A stretch of DNA of 7,487 nucleotides from Pseudomonadota bacterium (GTDB lineage Bacteria > Pseudomonadota > Alphaproteobacteria > Acetobacterales > Acetobacteraceae), in contig JAJZVE010000214.1 in assembly GCA_021845835.1 (NCBI GenBank), positions 1 to 7,487 on the forward strand, given 5' to 3'. Below the pieces are notes generated by a model that had not been told where the DNA came from, made no database searches, and saw nothing but the letters and a program-made list of their open reading frames with translations. The stretch's first letter is position 1; the number at the start of each line of letters is the position of its first letter. Position numbers and translations under genes: made by a program. Below, piece after piece: positions 5,848 to 7,487 of this stretch.

Positions 5848-6408
5848 ATGACCGCACCGCCTTCCTCTCCCCCCGGGCCGCCGTCGCAGCCGAGCGGCGG
5901 GGCCGATCCGTCGATGGAGGACATCCTGGCCTCGATCCGCCGCATCCTGAGCGAGGACGAGGGCGAGGCGCCGCCGAAGCCCGCGTCCGACGTGGTGGCG
6001 CTGGATTCCTCGATGCTGGTCGAGGAACCGGCGACTCCCCCGGCCGCGCACGCCGGCCCGCCCGCGCCGCCGGCGCGGCTGTCGGAACCCGAGGAGTCGG
6101 CCACCGTGATTGCGCCCCCGCCGCCCGCTGCCGTGCCGCCGCCCGTTGCTCCGGCGCCGCTGCCGGACGGGCTGCTGGCGCCGGAGGCGGCGGCGAAGGC
6201 ATCGTTCTCGGTCGGCTCGCTGCTGCGCACACTGGCGAACGAGCGGCAGCAGGTGGCGGTGCGCGCCGGCGGTCCGACCATCGAGGACCTGGTGCGCGAG
6301 GAAATCCGGCCGCTGCTGAAGACCTGGCTGGACGCCAACCTGCCGCCGCTGGTCGAGCGCCTGGTGCGCGCCGAGATCGAGCGCGTGGTGGGCCGCGCGC
6401 TGTCCTGA
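5848..6408 (+). CDS. popZ: PopZ-like polar organising protein (DUF2497)
   Basis: The 186-residue protein shows the three-part PopZ layout. A short N-terminal helix, [17 protein letters not shown] (22-38), is the client-binding signature of PopZ/DUF2497. A Pro/Ala/acid-rich disordered linker follows (about 40-107). A conserved helical oligomerisation region ends the protein: [12 protein letters not shown] (121-132), then [20 protein letters not shown] (144-163) and [18 protein letters not shown] (164-181). In Caulobacter PopZ assembles into a polar matrix that anchors the chromosome origin through ParB and recruits polarity factors. The same role here is inferred from homology. It begins 12 nt after the tolC stop with only a weak ribosome site (CGGGGC), so it is probably co-translated with tolC. 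The length is similar to Caulobacter PopZ (177 residues). Confidence 0.85.
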   Translation: MTAPPSSPPGPPSQPSGGADPSMEDILASIRRILSEDEGEAPPKPASDVVALDSSMLVEEPATPPAAHAGPPAPPARLSEPEESATVIAPPPPAAVPPPVAPAPLPDGLLAPEAAAKASFSVGSLLRTLANERQQVAVRAGGPTIEDLVREEIRPLLKTWLDANLPPLVERLVRAEIERVVGRALS

Positions 6409-6425
6409 CCGGGCGCGCGGCGCCG

Positions 6426-6445
6426 GGCGAGGGCGCGCCCTCGCC
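6426..6445. repeat. Perfect 20-bp GC palindrome before valS
   Basis: GGCGAGGGCG (6426-6435) is followed directly by its reverse complement CGCCCTCGCC (6436-6445). As RNA it would form a very stable hairpin 17 nt after the popZ stop and 21 nt before the valS ATG. It is followed by ATATCTGTG rather than a T-run, so it is not a classical intrinsic terminator. It may be a transcript-stabilising stem, an inefficient terminator or a protein-binding site. Confidence 0.6.
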
Positions 6446-6466
6446 ATATCTGTGAAATCGATCGGC

Positions 6467-7487
6467 ATGCTGGACAAGACCTTCTCTTCCCGGGACATCG
6501 AACCGCGTCTTTATGCCGGCTGGGAGGAATCGGGCGCTTTTGCCGCCGATCCGGCGCGGCCGGCGACGCCGTTCACCATCATGATCCCGCCGCCGAACGT
6601 CACCGGCAGCCTGCACATGGGCCACGCGCTGACGTTCACGCTGCAGGACGCGCTGATCCGCTGGCGGCGGATGCAGGGGCGGGACGCGCTGTGGCAGCCC
6701 GGCACCGACCACGCCGGCATCGCGACGCAGATGGTGGTGGAGCGTCTGCTGGCGTCGGAAGGCACCGAACGGCGGGCGCTCGGGCGCGAGAAATTCCTCG
6801 ACCGCGTGTGGCAGTGGAAGGCGGAATCGGGCGGCACGATCACGCGCCAATTGCGCCGCCTCGGCGCCTCGCTGGACTGGCCGCGCGAGCGGTTCACCAT
6901 GGACGAGGGCCTGTCCGCGGCGGTGCGCGAGGTGTTCGTCACGCTGTATCGCCAGGGGCTGATCTATCGCGACCGGCGGCTGGTGAACTGGGACCCGAAG
7001 TTCCAGTCGGCGATCTCCGACCTGGAAGTCGAAAGCCGCGAGATCAAAGGCAGCCTGTGGCATATCCGCTATCCGCTGGCCGACGATCCGGCGCGGTTCC
7101 TGGTGGTCGCGACGACGCGGCCGGAGACGATGCTGGGCGACACCGCGGTTGCCGTGCATCCGGAGGATGCGCGCTACACCGGCCTGATCGGCAAGTCCGT
7201 CATGCTGCCGCTGGTCGGCCGGGCGATTCCCGTGGTCGCCGACAGCTACTCCGACCCGGAGAAGGGCACGGGTGCTGTGAAGATCACGCCCGCGCACGAT
7301 TTTAATGACTTCGAGGTCGGACGGCGGCACGATTTGCCGATGCCGTCGGTGATCGATCGGGAAGGCCGCATCACGGTCGCGGAGATTTCCACCAACTCGG
7401 CTTTTGTCCACAGCCTGCAAGGTGTCGATCGGTTCGAGGCGCGGCGGCTGATCGTCGCTGAGCTTGAGCGGCTCGGGCTGTTGGAAC
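6467..7487 (+). CDS. valS: Valyl-tRNA synthetase, N-terminal part (runs off the window)
   Basis: An open frame of 340 residues plus one base reaches the window end without a stop. It is a class I synthetase that charges tRNA-Val with valine in the cytoplasm. [16 protein letters not shown] (41-56) holds the HIGH-type ATP-binding motif as HMGH (50-53). [14 protein letters not shown] (79-92) and [19 protein letters not shown] (130-148) are ValRS-specific blocks. The CP1 editing domain begins with [20 protein letters not shown] (213-232) and includes [19 protein letters not shown] (263-281), whose Thr and Asp residues clear mischarged Thr-tRNA. The KMSKS motif and anticodon-binding domain lie beyond the window. 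An in-frame GTG at 6452 is an alternative start. ATG 6467 is preferred because [16 protein letters not shown] matches the usual beginning, though no clear Shine-Dalgarno precedes either. There is no T-box or leader in the 58-nt gap. Confidence 0.96.
   Translation, partial: MLDKTFSSRDIEPRLYAGWEESGAFAADPARPATPFTIMIPPPNVTGSLHMGHALTFTLQDALIRWRRMQGRDALWQPGTDHAGIATQMVVERLLASEGTERRALGREKFLDRVWQWKAESGGTITRQLRRLGASLDWPRERFTMDEGLSAAVREVFVTLYRQGLIYRDRRLVNWDPKFQSAISDLEVESREIKGSLWHIRYPLADDPARFLVVATTRPETMLGDTAVAVHPEDARYTGLIGKSVMLPLVGRAIPVVADSYSDPEKGTGAVKITPAHDFNDFEVGRRHDLPMPSVIDREGRITVAEISTNSAFVHSLQGVDRFEARRLIVAELERLGLLE

Noticed and set aside
6691..7305. Plus-strand ORF inside valS in another frame
   Set aside because: It overlaps the ValRS catalytic and editing blocks, which are unmistakable in the other frame.
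5717..7420. Minus-strand ORF of 567 codons opposite popZ and valS
   Set aside because: It is fully antisense to two well-supported genes, has an Arg/Pro/Ala-rich composition and no recognisable domain.

Overview
The window looks like chromosomal DNA of a high-GC alphaproteobacterium, most likely Rhodospirillales/Acetobacteraceae. The codons are strongly G/C-ended, a PopZ (DUF2497) protein is present, and the run isoaspartate methyltransferase-like gene, tolC, popZ, valS is one I associate with that group. The taxonomic placement is inference from protein style and gene order, not from a search.

Left part (1-3081, + strand): the distal end of an operon for a membrane-bound complex related to group 4 [NiFe] hydrogenases and respiratory complex I. 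It holds the 3' end of a NuoD/HycE-like large subunit, a single protein joining a two-cluster ferredoxin to a NuoB/HycG-like small subunit, and a HyfB/NuoL-like antiporter subunit. The small subunit keeps all Cys ligands for its iron-sulfur clusters and the membrane subunit keeps the charged residues of the ion path. The large subunit, however, ends without the C-terminal CxxC that holds the Ni-Fe centre. That pattern fits the 'Ehr' (energy-converting hydrogenase-related) complexes, whose electron donor and acceptor are not known.

Middle (3082-3659): an intergenic stretch between convergent units. It holds an A/T-richer patch with a possible tiny ORF and repeats resembling an insertion-sequence end, then three hairpins, then a tRNA-Cys(GCA) gene on the minus strand with encoded CCA. 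Candidate promoters lie on both sides of the short gap between the tRNA and the next + strand gene.

Right part (3660-7487, + strand): four co-directional genes. They are a divergent PCMT-family methyltransferase, a TolC-family outer-membrane channel with signal peptide, a PopZ-like polar scaffold protein, and the N-terminal 340 residues of valyl-tRNA synthetase, which runs off the window. The tolC-popZ gap is only 12 nt, whereas popZ and valS are separated by 58 nt containing a perfect 20-bp palindrome.

No CRISPR array, intact transposase, phage gene or defence system is visible. The most unusual content is the hydrogenase-like complex with no evident Ni-Fe site.
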